DNA of 64,000 nucleotides from Riemerella anatipestifer (GTDB lineage: Bacteria; Bacteroidota; Bacteroidia; Flavobacteriales; Weeksellaceae). Location of the stretch: positions 1-64,000 of the forward strand of contig NZ_CP142016.1 in assembly GCF_035666175.1 (NCBI RefSeq). The letters run 5' to 3'. The position numbers and the translations under genes were made by a program. The notes beneath the pieces were generated by a model. That model was not told the origin of the DNA. It did no database searches and saw only the letters and a program-made list of their open reading frames with translations. Below are positions 36,116 through 45,291 of the stretch, one piece after another (positions within the stretch are counted from its first letter, which is position 1; every line of letters begins with the position of its first letter).

Positions 36116-37816
36116 TTAAACTATTTGGAAATATTTATCCTCACCTTCAGTTACTAGAGAAATTAAATTATTAGAAACTAATAGTTTAGAAGACTTATCC
36201 CATTTCTTTCCACTTAAGCCTGATTGAGTTTTTAAGTCAGCTATCAGCATTTTACCGTTGTTTTTATTAAGAATACCAAGGATAATTTCTTCATTTTCTC
36301 CAATCTCTACTTTAGGCTGAGCCTTTTCTGGTCTCATTTGAGGGAAGAATAAAACCTCCTGAATAGAAGCATTATTCGTTAAGAACATCACCAACCTGTC
36401 CATACCGATACCCAAACCAGCCGTAGGCGGCATACCGTATTCTAAAGCTCTTAGGAAATCTTGGTCGATAAACATCGCTTCGTCATCACCCTTTTCTGAA
36501 AGTTTAAGTTGCTCTTCAAAACGTTCTCTTTGGTCAATAGGGTCGTTAAGCTCAGAGTAAGCATTCGCAATTTCTTTTCCACAAACCATCAACTCAAATC
36601 TTTCGGTTAAGCCCTCTTTGCTTCTGTGCTTTTTAGTAAGCGGCGACATTTCGATAGGGTAGTCAGTAATGAAGGTCGGCTGAATAAAGTTACCTTCGCA
36701 CTTCTCTCCGAAAATTTCATCAATGAGCTTGCCTTTCCCCATCGTGTCATCCACTTCAATACCGATGGATTTGGCAAAGGTTCTAAGTTCCTCTTCGGTT
36801 TTTCCCGTAATATCAAACCCCGTAAATTTCCGAATGGCGTCCGTCATGGAAATTCTTGGGTAAGGGGCTTTCCAATTGATGGTATGTTCGCCAAACTGAG
36901 ATTCAGGTTTCCCATTCACCGCAGTAGCACAATGCTCCAACAGTCTTTCGGTAAAATCCATCATCCAGTTGTAATCCTTGTACGCCACATAAATCTCCAT
37001 GGCTGTAAACTCAGGGTTGTGAGTTCGGTCCATACCTTCGTTACGGAAGTTTTTGGAGAACTCATACACCCCATCAAACCCGCCTACGATAAGTCTTTTA
37101 AGATAAAGCTCGTTAGCAATTCTCATATATAGTGGAATATCCAAGGCATTATGATGTGTAATGAATGGTCTTGCTGAAGCTCCACCTGGAATAGCCTGTA
37201 AAATAGGCGTTTCTACCTCAAAATATCCAGCGTCATTAAAGAACCCACGCATTGCGTTAAACAATTTCGTTCTTTTTACAAAAATTTCTTTAACATGTGG
37301 GTTTACTGTAAGATCCACGTAGCGCTGTCTATAACGAAGTTCAGGGTCGTTAAAAGCATCGTGTACCACACCATTTTCATCAGTTCTTGGTTGAGGAAGT
37401 GGACGAAGAGTTTTGGTTAATAGAGTGAAATTTTTAACCATTACCGTCATTTCTCCTACTTGAGTTTTGAACAATTCTCCCTCTACGCCTATAATATCTC
37501 CAATGTCTAAAAGATGCTTATAAACTTCGTTATAAAGGGTTTTGTCTTCCTCAGGACAAATTTCATCTCTATTAAAATACACTTGTATTCTGCCTTCGCT
37601 ATCTTGTAATTCGGCAAAAGAAGCTTTCCCCTGGATTCTTCTAGACATTAGCCTACCAGCGATTTTAACCTTGCTTCCTTCTTGAAAATTTTCTTTTATA
37701 GATTGTGTGGTATGTGTAATAGCATATTCGTCTGCCGGAAAGGCATTTATGCCCATTTGAGAAAGTTTTTCTAACTTTTCTCTACGGATAATTTCTTGTT
37801 CTGATAAATGCATCAT
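36116..37816 (-). CDS. lysS: Lysyl-tRNA synthetase (class II) with C-terminal extension
   Basis: Charges tRNA-Lys. The 566-residue protein has an N-terminal OB-fold anticodon domain (KVKIAGRLMSRRIQGKASFAELQD across about residues 45-70), motif 2 FRNEGMDRTHNPEFTAMEIY and motif 3 PPTAGLGIGMDRLVM. It exceeds the roughly 500-residue bacterial norm by a C-terminal segment of about 60 residues (PKVEIGENEEIILGILNKNN, then LKTQSGLSGKKWDKSSKLLV). That segment reads like a small winged-helix domain. The start is one of two adjacent ATG codons. Promoter not clear. Confidence 0.96.
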   Translation of the reverse strand: MMHLSEQEIIRREKLEKLSQMGINAFPADEYAITHTTQSIKENFQEGSKVKIAGRLMSRRIQGKASFAELQDSEGRIQVYFNRDEICPEEDKTLYNEVYKHLLDIGDIIGVEGELFKTQVGEMTVMVKNFTLLTKTLRPLPQPRTDENGVVHDAFNDPELRYRQRYVDLTVNPHVKEIFVKRTKLFNAMRGFFNDAGYFEVETPILQAIPGGASARPFITHHNALDIPLYMRIANELYLKRLIVGGFDGVYEFSKNFRNEGMDRTHNPEFTAMEIYVAYKDYNWMMDFTERLLEHCATAVNGKPESQFGEHTINWKAPYPRISMTDAIRKFTGFDITGKTEEELRTFAKSIGIEVDDTMGKGKLIDEIFGEKCEGNFIQPTFITDYPIEMSPLTKKHRSKEGLTERFELMVCGKEIANAYSELNDPIDQRERFEEQLKLSEKGDDEAMFIDQDFLRALEYGMPPTAGLGIGMDRLVMFLTNNASIQEVLFFPQMRPEKAQPKVEIGENEEIILGILNKNNGKMLIADLKTQSGLSGKKWDKSSKLLVSNNLISLVTEGEDKYFQIV

Positions 37817-37892
37817 TTTATTCTAAATTACGAGGTTGCAAAGTTAATAATTTAATATAGAGACACCAAAAACCTAAGATTGATATCATAAA

Positions 37893-37926
37893 AAAACTCA
37901 AGGCTATATAGAAAACCTTGAGTTTT
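37893..37926 (-). terminator. Terminator after the cytochrome c peroxidase gene
   Basis: AAAACTCAAGG (37893-37903) pairs with CCTTGAGTTTT (37916-37926), 11 pairs, 12-base loop. T run on the minus strand. Confidence 0.88.
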
Positions 37927-37952
37927 TAAGTTAAAATATACTACAAAATACT

Positions 37953-38996
37953 TTATTTATTAGCTACTGTTTTATACTTGTTGTCTATATCTGCCGTTAA
38001 CGACTTCAAGAAAGCAACTATATTTTCAACATCTTTATCACTAATATCCTTATTGTTTTGTATTTTACTCATAATTCTTACGGCTTCTTCTAATGAAGCT
38101 ACAGAACCATCGTGGAAGTAAGGATAAGTTTTTTCAACATTTCTAAGACTTGGTACTTTAAATAAATATTTATCTTTCTCATCTTTAGTTACATCTTGTC
38201 TTCCCAAATCTACTTTCTTACTCTTAGTATAATTCCAATAATCTGCATAAACCCCAAACTTTTGTAAAGAGCCACCTCCTACGGCAGGACCGTTATGACA
38301 AGCTATACAAGCATTATCTATAAAGGCTTTTAGACCATCTTTTTCCTTTTGTGTTAATGCATTTTCGTTTCCGTTTAGATATTTATCAAATCTACTTTCA
38401 GGCAACAATTGTCTCTCAAAACTACCAATCGCTTTAGTTAAATTTTTATAAGTAACAGGCTGAGCTTCATTAGGAAATGCTTTTTTAAATAAAGCTTGAT
38501 ATTCAGGGATTTGTCTTAACCTGTCTTCTAAGAATTTCTCAGATGGGATATTGTGCTCTATCGGATTTAAGATAGGCATTCCTGCTTGTTCCTCTACATC
38601 TTTAGCTCTTCCGTCCCAAAACTGCTGACTGTGTAGCGAAGCATAAATCACGGTAGGAGAGTTTCGTCCTCCAAATACCTTAGTATCCCCAGGAGAAGTT
38701 GGCAGGTTATCTACACCAAAAGTACTTAAGTTATGACATGAGTTACAACTAATAGTTTCGTTTTTAGAAAGTCTTTTATCAAAATATAACTTCTGACCAA
38801 GATTAATCATATCCTCACTGAAATCACCTTTATCAGTTATTGATACTGGTTTGAAGTATTGATTAGAACTTCTCATTAAATCAGACATTCCAGAGGTGTC
38901 AAATACATACTCTGCTTTTCCTTTGTCCACTTGTTCAGTACAGCTTACTAACATAACTCCTAAAAGTACTGTAAAAATAGCATTACTCCTTCTCAT
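37953..38996 (-). CDS. Di-haem cytochrome c peroxidase-like lipoprotein
   Basis: Reduces hydrogen peroxide with electrons from cytochrome c in the periplasm. The 347-residue protein has a lipoprotein signal (AIFTVLLGVMLVSC) and two c-type haem sites, CNSCHN (about residues 81-86) and CIACHN (about residues 230-235), plus the peroxidase-family segments FGGRNSPTVIYASLHSQQFW and PYFHDGSVASLEEAV. MauG-type members share this fold, so peroxidase activity is the likelier but not certain function. Single gene with its own promoter and terminator. Confidence 0.93.
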   Translation of the reverse strand: MRRSNAIFTVLLGVMLVSCTEQVDKGKAEYVFDTSGMSDLMRSSNQYFKPVSITDKGDFSEDMINLGQKLYFDKRLSKNETISCNSCHNLSTFGVDNLPTSPGDTKVFGGRNSPTVIYASLHSQQFWDGRAKDVEEQAGMPILNPIEHNIPSEKFLEDRLRQIPEYQALFKKAFPNEAQPVTYKNLTKAIGSFERQLLPESRFDKYLNGNENALTQKEKDGLKAFIDNACIACHNGPAVGGGSLQKFGVYADYWNYTKSKKVDLGRQDVTKDEKDKYLFKVPSLRNVEKTYPYFHDGSVASLEEAVRIMSKIQNNKDISDKDVENIVAFLKSLTADIDNKYKTVANK

Positions 38997-39020
38997 ATCA
39001 CAATTATTATAATTCTTTTA

Positions 39021-39028
39021 CAAAAATA
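39021..39028 (-). promoter_or_regulatory. Candidate -7 element of the cytochrome c peroxidase gene
   Basis: The minus strand reads TATTTTTG about 25 bases upstream of the start codon. The remainder of the 207-bp gap 38997-39203 holds the purA terminator and A/T-rich DNA. Confidence 0.45.
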
Positions 39029-39143
39029 ATAAATATTACGTGAAGTATTTTATGATAAATTATGTTTATAGAATATTTCTATTACCACTACTTTAATTAT
39101 AATTTATTTTAAATATAAATAATATAAGTATTATTTTTTACAA

Positions 39144-39178
39144 AAAAAGTCAGTTATGAATTTTCACAACTAACTTTT
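39144..39178 (-). terminator. Terminator after purA
   Basis: On the minus strand AAAAGTTAGTTGTGA pairs with TCATAACTGACTTTT, about 15 pairs with wobbles and a four-base loop AAAT, followed by more T. Confidence 0.88.
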
Positions 39179-39203
39179 ATAATACTGAATGATAAAGTCT
39201 ATT

Positions 39204-40493
39204 TTAAAATAATTCTTTTCTTATAATATTCTGAGTTCTTTCTGGCCCTACAGACACCAAATAAACATTGATACCTAAATATTTCTCTATAAATTCTATA
39301 TATTTTTGAGCGTTCACGGGTAACTCATCATAAGAACGAGCTTTGGTAATGTCTTCCGTCCAACCTTCTAGGGTTTCATATATAGGCTCATAATCATAAA
39401 GTTTGGTAGTAGAAGAGGTGAAGTAATCTATAATTTTTCCGTCTTCTGTTTTGTATTTAGTTGCTACTTTTAGCTCTCCAATATTAGTTAGTACATCTAG
39501 TTTTGTTATAACTAAATTATTGATACCGTTAATCATACAAGCGTGCTTTAGCGAAACCAAATCTAGCCAACCTGTTCTTCTAGGTCTTCCTGTGGTTGCT
39601 CCAAACTCATGACCAATTTGTCTAATTTTTTCGCCTAAATCATTATCTAACTCAGTAGGAAAGGGTCCATTACCTACTCTTGTGGTATAAGCCTTAGCCA
39701 CACCTATTAAATTTTTGAGAGCTGTAGGTGGCACACCCGCACCTGTACAAACCCCTCCTGTAGATGGAGATGACGAAGTAACATAAGGATAAGTACCAAA
39801 ATCTATATCCAACATTAAAGCTTGAGCCCCTTCAAACAAGATATTTTTTCCGTCTTTAATCGCCTCGTTAATCTCTAGCTCTGTATCTACAATTCTGTCT
39901 TTTAGCTGTTCTCCAATAGCTAAAAACTCATTATAAATCGTGTCAAAGTCTAGAGTAGGTTTATTAAAATACTTTTCAAATAGTGAATTTTTAACCTTAA
40001 GATTTACTTTAATTTTTTCTGCTAAGACTTCTGGGTTTAGTAGGTCAATCATTCTTATTCCTACTCTTGCAATCTTATCTTCGTAGCACGGTCCTATACC
40101 TTTCTTAGTAGTTCCGATTTGCTTTTCTCCTACCAATTCTTCTTCCCTGTAAGTGTCTAAAAGAATATGATAAGGCATAATAACATGAGCTCTCCTACTG
40201 ATAAAGATGTGGCCTGTACTAAGCCCTTTAGCTTCTATTTGTTTTATTTCGGAGATAAACGCTTTAGGATCTACCACTACACCATTAGCTATCACACATT
40301 TACCCTTGCATTGTAATACTCCAGAGGGCAAAAGATGTAGAACAAACTTGTCTTCACCCACATATACAGTATGCCCAGCATTGTTCCCACCTTGGAAACG
40401 CACCACATAATCTGATTTTGCAGAAAGTACATCTGTAATTTTACCTTTGCCTTCGTCTCCGTATTGGAGTCCTACTACCACATAAGTTGACAT
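39204..40493 (-). CDS. purA: Adenylosuccinate synthetase
   Basis: GTP-dependent conversion of IMP and aspartate to adenylosuccinate. The 429-residue protein has GLQYGDEGKGKITD (GTP loop, residues 8-21), RFQGGNNAGHTVYVG, GTTKKGIGPCYEDK, the EGAQALMLDIDFGTYPYVTS segment and GRPRRTGWLD. A good promoter lies upstream and a terminator downstream; monocistronic and apart from the purL-C-F cluster. Confidence 0.98.
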   Translation of the reverse strand: MSTYVVVGLQYGDEGKGKITDVLSAKSDYVVRFQGGNNAGHTVYVGEDKFVLHLLPSGVLQCKGKCVIANGVVVDPKAFISEIKQIEAKGLSTGHIFISRRAHVIMPYHILLDTYREEELVGEKQIGTTKKGIGPCYEDKIARVGIRMIDLLNPEVLAEKIKVNLKVKNSLFEKYFNKPTLDFDTIYNEFLAIGEQLKDRIVDTELEINEAIKDGKNILFEGAQALMLDIDFGTYPYVTSSSPSTGGVCTGAGVPPTALKNLIGVAKAYTTRVGNGPFPTELDNDLGEKIRQIGHEFGATTGRPRRTGWLDLVSLKHACMINGINNLVITKLDVLTNIGELKVATKYKTEDGKIIDYFTSSTTKLYDYEPIYETLEGWTEDITKARSYDELPVNAQKYIEFIEKYLGINVYLVSVGPERTQNIIRKELF

Positions 40494-40520
40494 ATTTTTT
40501 ACTTTTTTATTAGAATGTTA

Positions 40521-40552
40521 CAAAAATAATTTAAAAAAATGGGATATCAAAA
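40521..40552 (-). promoter_or_regulatory. purA promoter
   Basis: On the minus strand TTTTG (40552-40548), a 19-base spacer and TATTTTTG (40528-40521) match the Bacteroidota consensus. The expected start lies about 20 bases before the ATG. Confidence 0.65.
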
Positions 40553-40618
40553 GTCTTTTTGGTTTTGTTTTTGATAAGGAAAGTCTGTATTATTGTAATC
40601 TTAATTTATTTAAAACTT

Positions 40619-41134
40619 ATGAAAAAAATACTCGTAATAACAGGAATGATGTTCGGAGCTTTAGCATACTCACAAGAAGCCCCTAAAGTTTTAAAGACTA
40701 GTTTTAGTGCATCTGCTCTGTCTCAAAAAGTACAAACAATAGACGGAAAGAAAGTTACAATTAAAGATGTACTAGCTAAACACAAGGGAAAAATACTTGT
40801 ATTAGATATGTGGGCAAGCTGGTGTAGAGATTGTATTAACGCTTTACCTGCTGCAAGGACGCTAGAGAGCAACAATCCTAATGTAGACTTTGTATTTCTA
40901 TCTTTAGATAGGAACGAAGAGGCTTGGAAAAAAGGATTAGACAAGCACGAATTAGCTAATAAAGAAAATTATTGGTTCTTTTCTGGATGGAAAAACAATT
41001 TTAACAATTATATAGATTTAAATTGGATTCCTCGCTATATTGTTATAGATCAGAAGTCTGATATTGCTAAATATTATGCTATTACGCCTGATGATCCTGA
41101 TATTCAGAAAACGATAAATGAGCTATCAAAATAA
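40619..41134 (+). CDS. Thioredoxin-like (TlpA/redoxin family) exported protein
   Basis: 171 residues starting with a signal peptide (MKKILVITGMMFGALAYSQ). The thioredoxin fold carries the active-site motif WASWCRDC (about residues 64-71) after KGKILVLDM, then VDFVFLSLDRNEEAW. The CxxC pair suggests a periplasmic thiol-disulfide role, perhaps in cytochrome c maturation. The longer upstream in-frame reading is rejected because the signal peptide begins at this ATG. Alone on its strand, divergent from purA. Confidence 0.9.
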   Translation: MKKILVITGMMFGALAYSQEAPKVLKTSFSASALSQKVQTIDGKKVTIKDVLAKHKGKILVLDMWASWCRDCINALPAARTLESNNPNVDFVFLSLDRNEEAWKKGLDKHELANKENYWFFSGWKNNFNNYIDLNWIPRYIVIDQKSDIAKYYAITPDDPDIQKTINELSK

Positions 41135-41203
41135 ATACGCCTTGTGGAAATTTGGTTATTACAAATAAAAGTAGTATATTGGGGTCATTAACCTAAAAAA
41201 ATA

Positions 41204-41434
41204 ATGATTATGGACGTAGTAACAAGAGTTCCCGTATTTGAGGGAGATACCATACAAGAAGTACAACTAATTAAATCAAAGTTAGAAGAAGCAGGTATCA
41301 CAGCAGAAGTAGAGAATAGTTATCTTTCATTTTTATCTACGCCTACAGCAACAACTATGAAAGTTAAGGTAGAATTAAAAGATGAAAAAAAGGCTTTAGA
41401 AATTGTAGATGAATATCTAAAGTCTCAACAGTAG
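41204..41434 (+). CDS. DUF2007-type putative signal-transducing protein
   Basis: 76 residues with the pattern of the DUF2007 fold: VFEGDTIQEVQLIKSKLEEAGI, then a valine-rich strand KVKVELKDEKKALEIVDEYL. A short cytoplasmic alpha/beta protein of unknown role. ATG at 41204 or 41210 (MD) could be the start. A tRNA gene follows 54 bp later. Confidence 0.75.
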   Translation: MIMDVVTRVPVFEGDTIQEVQLIKSKLEEAGITAEVENSYLSFLSTPTATTMKVKVELKDEKKALEIVDEYLKSQQ

Positions 41435-41442
41435 AAATACTA

Positions 41443-41475
41443 TTTTGCTTTTGTGTTAAAATATTTATATCTTCG
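41443..41475 (+). promoter_or_regulatory. Candidate tRNA-Ala promoter
   Basis: TTTTG (41443-41447), a 20-base spacer and TATCTTCG (41468-41475, one mismatch to TAnnTTTG), 13 bases before the tRNA. Confidence 0.45.
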
Positions 41476-41488
41476 CAAAAGCAATCTT

Positions 41489-41562
41489 GGGGAATTGGCG
41501 CAGTTGGCTAGCGCGTTTGACTGGCAGTCAAAAGGTCACGGGTTCGAATCCCGTATTCTCCA
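41489..41562 (+). tRNA. tRNA-Ala (anticodon GGC)
   Basis: A 74-nt cloverleaf: acceptor GGGGAAT with ATTCTCC, D stem GCGC/GCGC, anticodon stem TTTGA/TCAAA with loop CTGGCAG (anticodon GGC), T arm ACGGG-TTCGAAT-CCCGT, discriminator A. The G3:U70 pair, the alanine identity element, is present. CCA is not encoded. Confidence 0.96.
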
Positions 41563-41582
41563 CTTTTTCAAATTTTATATAA

Positions 41583-41617
41583 TAAAGCTACTTTCTTTGG
41601 AGTAGCTTTAGTTTTTT
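41583..41617 (+). terminator. Terminator after tRNA-Ala
   Basis: TAAAGCTACT (41583-41592) pairs with AGTAGCTTTA (41601-41610), 8-base loop, then GTTTTTT. Confidence 0.88.
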
Positions 41618-41622
41618 ACAAA

Positions 41623-41655
41623 AAAATCCCACTATAAAATTTATAATGGGATTTT
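41623..41655 (-). terminator. Terminator after typA
   Basis: AAAATCCCA (41623-41631) pairs with TGGGATTTT (41647-41655), with further A/T pairing inside the loop and a T run on the minus strand. It lies seven bases downstream of the typA stop codon. Confidence 0.85.
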
Positions 41656-41661
41656 GATATT

Positions 41662-43467
41662 TTAGGCTTTTGCCATTCTTTCGGCTCTTTTTCTATCCTC
41701 TTCGGAAAGAATCTTCTTTCTCATTCGGATAAAATTAGGTGTTACTTCTATACATTCGTCTTGTTGTATGTATTCCATACACTCCTCTAAGGTCATAAGA
41801 ACTTTAGGCGCGATGCTACCATCTTTATCTTTACCCGCAGCACGCATATTGTTAAGTTGCTTACCTTCTACAATATTCACTACCAAATCTCCTGGCTTGT
41901 TCTGTTCGCCTACAATCATACCTACATAAATTTCCTCGCCTGGGTCCACAAAGAAACGCCCTCTGTCTTGTAGCTTTTCAATAGAGTAGGCGGTAGATGA
42001 CCCTTGGTTTTTAGAAATCAATAAACCATTACTTCTACCAGGTATCTGACCTTTGAATGGTTTATAATCCACAAATCTATGTGCCATAATGGCTTCCCCA
42101 GCCGTTGCAGTAAGCATTTGAGAACGAAGACCTATAAGACCTCTAGAAGGAATTTCAAACTCTAGGTGTTGCATTTCTCCTTTGGTCTCCATAATGTGTA
42201 AATCTCCTTTTCTCTGTGTAGCTAAGTCTATCACTCTAGAAGCATATTCTTCAGGAACATCTACCACTAAAGACTCGTAAGGTTCGCACTGTTCGCCATC
42301 TATTTCTTTAAGAATTACTTGAGGCTGACCGATAGTCATCTCGTAACCTTCTCTACGCATAGTTTCTATAAGTACAGATAAGTGCAATATCCCTCTACCA
42401 AATACTAAGAAAGTGTTTGCATCTTCTGTTTGTTGTACTCTTAAGGCTAAGTTTTTCTCAAGTTCTTTTTCTAATCTTTCCTTTAAATGGTTGGAAGTAA
42501 CATATTTACCATCTTTACCAAAGAACGGAGAGTTGTTGATAGAAAAAGTCATATTAAGAGTAGGCTCATCTATAGACAACCTTGGAAGAGGTTCTGGATT
42601 TTCTAAATCTACGAAAGTGTCTCCTATCTGGAAATTGTCAAAACCAACGATAGCACAAATATCTCCTGCAAATACCTCGCTTACTTTTTTCTTACCTAAA
42701 CCTTCAAAAATATAAAGTTCCTTTACTTTACCTTTAAGGATTTTGCCGTCTTCTTGAGCTAAGCCAATCCATTGAGATTCTTTAACCGAACCTCTGATGA
42801 TTTTCCCTACGGCAATTCTTCCTAAGAAAGATGAGTAGTCTAAAGAGGTTACTTGCATTTGTAGATTACCTTCTTCTACTTTTGGTTCTGGTACATATTG
42901 TAGGATACCGTCTAGGAGTGGTAAAATATTTTCTGATTTTTCTAGGCTTGAATTAAACCAACCTTCTTTGGACGAGCCATAGAAAGTAGGGAAATCTAGC
43001 TGTTCTTCGGTAGCGTCTAGGCTAAAGAACAAATCAAAAACTTGGTCGTGAACTTCATCTGGACGACAGTTAGGTTTGTCCACTTTATTGATAACCACAA
43101 TAGGCTTTAATCCTAATTCTAATGCTTTATGCAAAACGAAACGAGTTTGTGGCATAGGTCCTTCAAAGGCATCTACAAGTAGTAACACACCGTCTGCCAT
43201 TTTAAGCACTCGCTCTACCTCACCACCAAAATCGGCGTGTCCAGGCGTGTCTATTACATTTATTTTAGTATCCTTATAGGTTACCGAGATATTTTTAGAA
43301 AGAATGGTGATGCCTCGTTCTCTTTCAAGGTCATTATTATCCATAATAAGCTCACCACTTTCTTGGTTTTCTCTAAAGATGTTAGTTGCGTGGATAATTT
43401 TGTCCACTAAAGTTGTTTTTCCATGGTCCACATGGGCGATAATCGCGATGTTTCTAATATTTTGCAT
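41662..43467 (-). CDS. typA: Ribosome-associated GTPase TypA/BipA
   Basis: Translational GTPase that binds 70S ribosomes and supports 50S assembly and stress adaptation. The protein is 601 residues from the ATG at 43467 ([10 protein letters not shown]). It has P-loop [13 protein letters not shown] (about residues 10-22), switch [18 protein letters not shown] and NKVD, then EF-G-like domains III and V and the BipA C-terminal domain. A TTG seven codons upstream would add MRRNFFF but is not expected in this family. A 42/84-bp repeat lies upstream of the start. Confidence 0.97.
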   Translation of the reverse strand: MQNIRNIAIIAHVDHGKTTLVDKIIHATNIFRENQESGELIMDNNDLERERGITILSKNISVTYKDTKINVIDTPGHADFGGEVERVLKMADGVLLLVDAFEGPMPQTRFVLHKALELGLKPIVVINKVDKPNCRPDEVHDQVFDLFFSLDATEEQLDFPTFYGSSKEGWFNSSLEKSENILPLLDGILQYVPEPKVEEGNLQMQVTSLDYSSFLGRIAVGKIIRGSVKESQWIGLAQEDGKILKGKVKELYIFEGLGKKKVSEVFAGDICAIVGFDNFQIGDTFVDLENPEPLPRLSIDEPTLNMTFSINNSPFFGKDGKYVTSNHLKERLEKELEKNLALRVQQTEDANTFLVFGRGILHLSVLIETMRREGYEMTIGQPQVILKEIDGEQCEPYESLVVDVPEEYASRVIDLATQRKGDLHIMETKGEMQHLEFEIPSRGLIGLRSQMLTATAGEAIMAHRFVDYKPFKGQIPGRSNGLLISKNQGSSTAYSIEKLQDRGRFFVDPGEEIYVGMIVGEQNKPGDLVVNIVEGKQLNNMRAAGKDKDGSIAPKVLMTLEECMEYIQQDECIEVTPNFIRMRKKILSEEDRKRAERMAKA

Positions 43468-43625
43468 AAAGAAAAAATTACGCCGCAAAAATAGGAAAAA
43501 AAATGGACTTAGAAGGTCTTTAAATGATAATAAAATAACTTAATGGAGGGATTTCATTGCGTTGTTCTAAGAAATTTTCTCACTTATTGACCTTTTATCT
43601 CTTTAAAATTGTATTTCTCTTAACC

Positions 43626-43877
43626 GCAATCCTATTTTTCCCCTTTGCATTTGCATTTTCCCCTCCTGCGATTGTATTTCTACCAATTACAATTAGGTTT
43701 TTCCTTTCTGCAATTCTATTTTCCCCCTTTACATTTACATTTTCCCCTCTTGCGATTGTATTTCTACCAATTACAATTAGGTTTTTCCTTTCTGCAATTC
43801 TATTTTCCCCCTTTACATTTGCATTTTCTTCTCCTGCAATTGTATTTCTACCAATTACAATTAGGTTTTTCCCTTTT
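43626..43877. repeat. Three tandem 84-bp repeats, each made of two 42-bp units
   Basis: Units begin GCAATTCTATTTTCCCC at 43626, 43710 and 43794 (period 84 bp), with a fainter 42-bp periodicity inside and a decayed partial unit after 43877. Both strands have a stop-free frame through it because the unit is a multiple of three. The plus frame (TTG start, F/L/P-rich) looks implausible as a protein. The minus frame (43595-43888, no ATG) reads as 14-residue repeats such as NLIVIGRNTIAGGE and NANVKGENRIAERK. It fills the gap between typA and the DUF465 gene. Confidence 0.9.
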
Positions 43878-43896
43878 GTAGGTTCATTCTATCCTT

Positions 43897-44136
43897 TTAC
43901 GGTTGCGTTTTTAGATACTCATAGATTTCATCTTTTAGATGTAGTCTTATTTTTCTAAGTTCCGTTAAAAATTCATCTGTAGTATGGTTTTGCTCTCCTG
44001 CTTCATAGTGTTTAATTTTACCATTAACCTCGTCATAGTCGTTGAAAAGTTTTTTGAAATGATTGTCGGTTTGTTTTAAATCTGAAATTTTTTCTGAAAA
44101 TTCAGGGAATTCGTTGATTAAAATGTGATTTTCCAT
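43897..44136 (-). CDS. DUF465 (YdcH-like) small protein
   Basis: 79 residues from the ATG at 44136 (MENHILINEFPEFSEKI), predicted coiled coil, with the DUF465 pattern LKQTDNHFKKLFNDYDEVN and LTELRKIRLHLKDEIYEYL. Unknown function, cytoplasmic. A longer reading 13 codons upstream is rejected because the family begins near MENHI. The repeat array begins about 20 bases after its stop codon. Confidence 0.82.
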   Translation of the reverse strand: MENHILINEFPEFSEKISDLKQTDNHFKKLFNDYDEVNGKIKHYEAGEQNHTTDEFLTELRKIRLHLKDEIYEYLKTQP

Positions 44137-44246
44137 TAGATTATATTTTTTATAATGTGAAGTTAGCAAATTCAACCAAAATCTGCAATGTGAATTTTGT
44201 CACTAGCTAATTCGATATAGTTTACATTATTTTTTGTTATATTATG

Positions 44247-44254
44247 TATCTTTG
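44247..44254 (+). promoter_or_regulatory. Candidate -7 element of udk
   Basis: TATCTTTG, an exact consensus match 26 bases before the udk ATG; no well-spaced -33 TTG was found. Confidence 0.45.
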
Positions 44255-44280
44255 CGGAAATAAAAATAGATTGAAATAAG

Positions 44281-44901
44281 ATGTTAGTAATAGGAATAGC
44301 AGGGGGTACTGGTTCGGGAAAGACTACAGTGGTTAATAAGATTTTGAAAAAACTAAATGTAGAGGGAGTAAATGTTCTTTCTCAAGATAACTATTATCAC
44401 GACAACCAAAATCTTAGTATGGCGGAGCGAGAAGGGCTTAATTATGACCACCCAAAGTCGATAGATTTTGAACTTCTACGCGAGCACGTAAGGGCGCTTA
44501 AGAATAATGAGCCTATAAAGCAGCCTATTTATTCATTCGTTACCCATTCTCGCACGGGAGATTATGTCACTGTGGAGCCTAAGAAAGTATTGCTTGTAGA
44601 AGGTATCTTAGTACTTACCGATAAAGAGTTGCTTAAAGAATTTGATGTAAAGATTTTTGTGCATGCCGATTCGGACGAGCGTCTAATCCGACGTATTAAA
44701 AGAGATACGCAGGAGAGAGGCAGAGATTTGGAAGAAGTGCTTTACCGCTACCAAACAACCTTGAAACCAATGCATCAAGAGTTTATAGAGCCGTCTAAAA
44801 ACGAGGCGGATATCATTATTCCTAATATGAAACAAAATCCTGTAGCGATAGATTTTTTAACCACGGTCATCAGTAATTCTCTAAAAAAACAATCTGAATG
44901 A
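44281..44901 (+). CDS. udk: Uridine kinase
   Basis: Phosphorylates uridine and cytidine in pyrimidine salvage. The 206-residue protein has P-loop GIAGGTGSGKTTVVNK (residues 5-20), LSQDNYYHD, NYDHPKSIDFELL, PIYSFVTHSRTGD, VLLVEGILVL and HADSDERLIRRIKRDTQERGR, matching the family. The stop codon overlaps the next gene's start (ATGA), so the two are translationally coupled. Confidence 0.96.
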   Translation: MLVIGIAGGTGSGKTTVVNKILKKLNVEGVNVLSQDNYYHDNQNLSMAEREGLNYDHPKSIDFELLREHVRALKNNEPIKQPIYSFVTHSRTGDYVTVEPKKVLLVEGILVLTDKELLKEFDVKIFVHADSDERLIRRIKRDTQERGRDLEEVLYRYQTTLKPMHQEFIEPSKNEADIIIPNMKQNPVAIDFLTTVISNSLKKQSE

Positions 44902-45272
44902 AAAAGCTCATTAAAGATATAAATACAACAGAGGAGTCTAAAAAAAATTCTCCTAAAATGGAATTTTTTAAGAAATACATACTTAATAAATATGTTGTTA
45001 CTATTGTGGCTTTTTTTGTTTGGATGACTTTTTTTGACAACACCTCTTTTCTTGTGATAAGAGATTTAGACTCAGAAATTAAAAAGTACGAGGAACAACT
45101 AGACTACTACAAAACAGAGTATGAAAAAAATGATGCTTTCTACAAAAAACTAATGTTTAATAGAGGAGAGAAAGAGAAATTTGCTAGAGAGAATTATTTT
45201 ATGAAAAAGTCTAATGAAGAAATTTTCATACTAGTAGCTGATAGCACCAATGGTAATAAGACAACAAAATAA
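44898..45272 (+). CDS. Septum formation initiator family (DivIC/FtsB-like) protein
   Basis: 124 residues: a basic cytoplasmic tail, one membrane segment (about 33-52, YVVTIVAFFVWMTFFDNTSF), and a short periplasmic coiled coil (DLDSEIKKYEEQLDYYKTEY). That is the layout of FtsB/DivIC proteins, which join FtsL and FtsQ in the divisome. The conserved ending KFARENYFMKKSNEEIF fits the same family. It overlaps udk by four bases. Confidence 0.85.
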   Translation: MKKLIKDINTTEESKKNSPKMEFFKKYILNKYVVTIVAFFVWMTFFDNTSFLVIRDLDSEIKKYEEQLDYYKTEYEKNDAFYKKLMFNRGEKEKFARENYFMKKSNEEIFILVADSTNGNKTTK

Positions 45273-45291
45273 ATAACACTTCTTATTCTTA

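Noticed and set aside
43557..43958. Plus-strand F/L/P-rich repeat ORF as a membrane protein
   Set aside because: It starts with TTG, has no ATG, and its repeated composition follows from a 42/84-bp DNA repeat; a second plus frame is open for the same reason. More likely noncoding or antisense.
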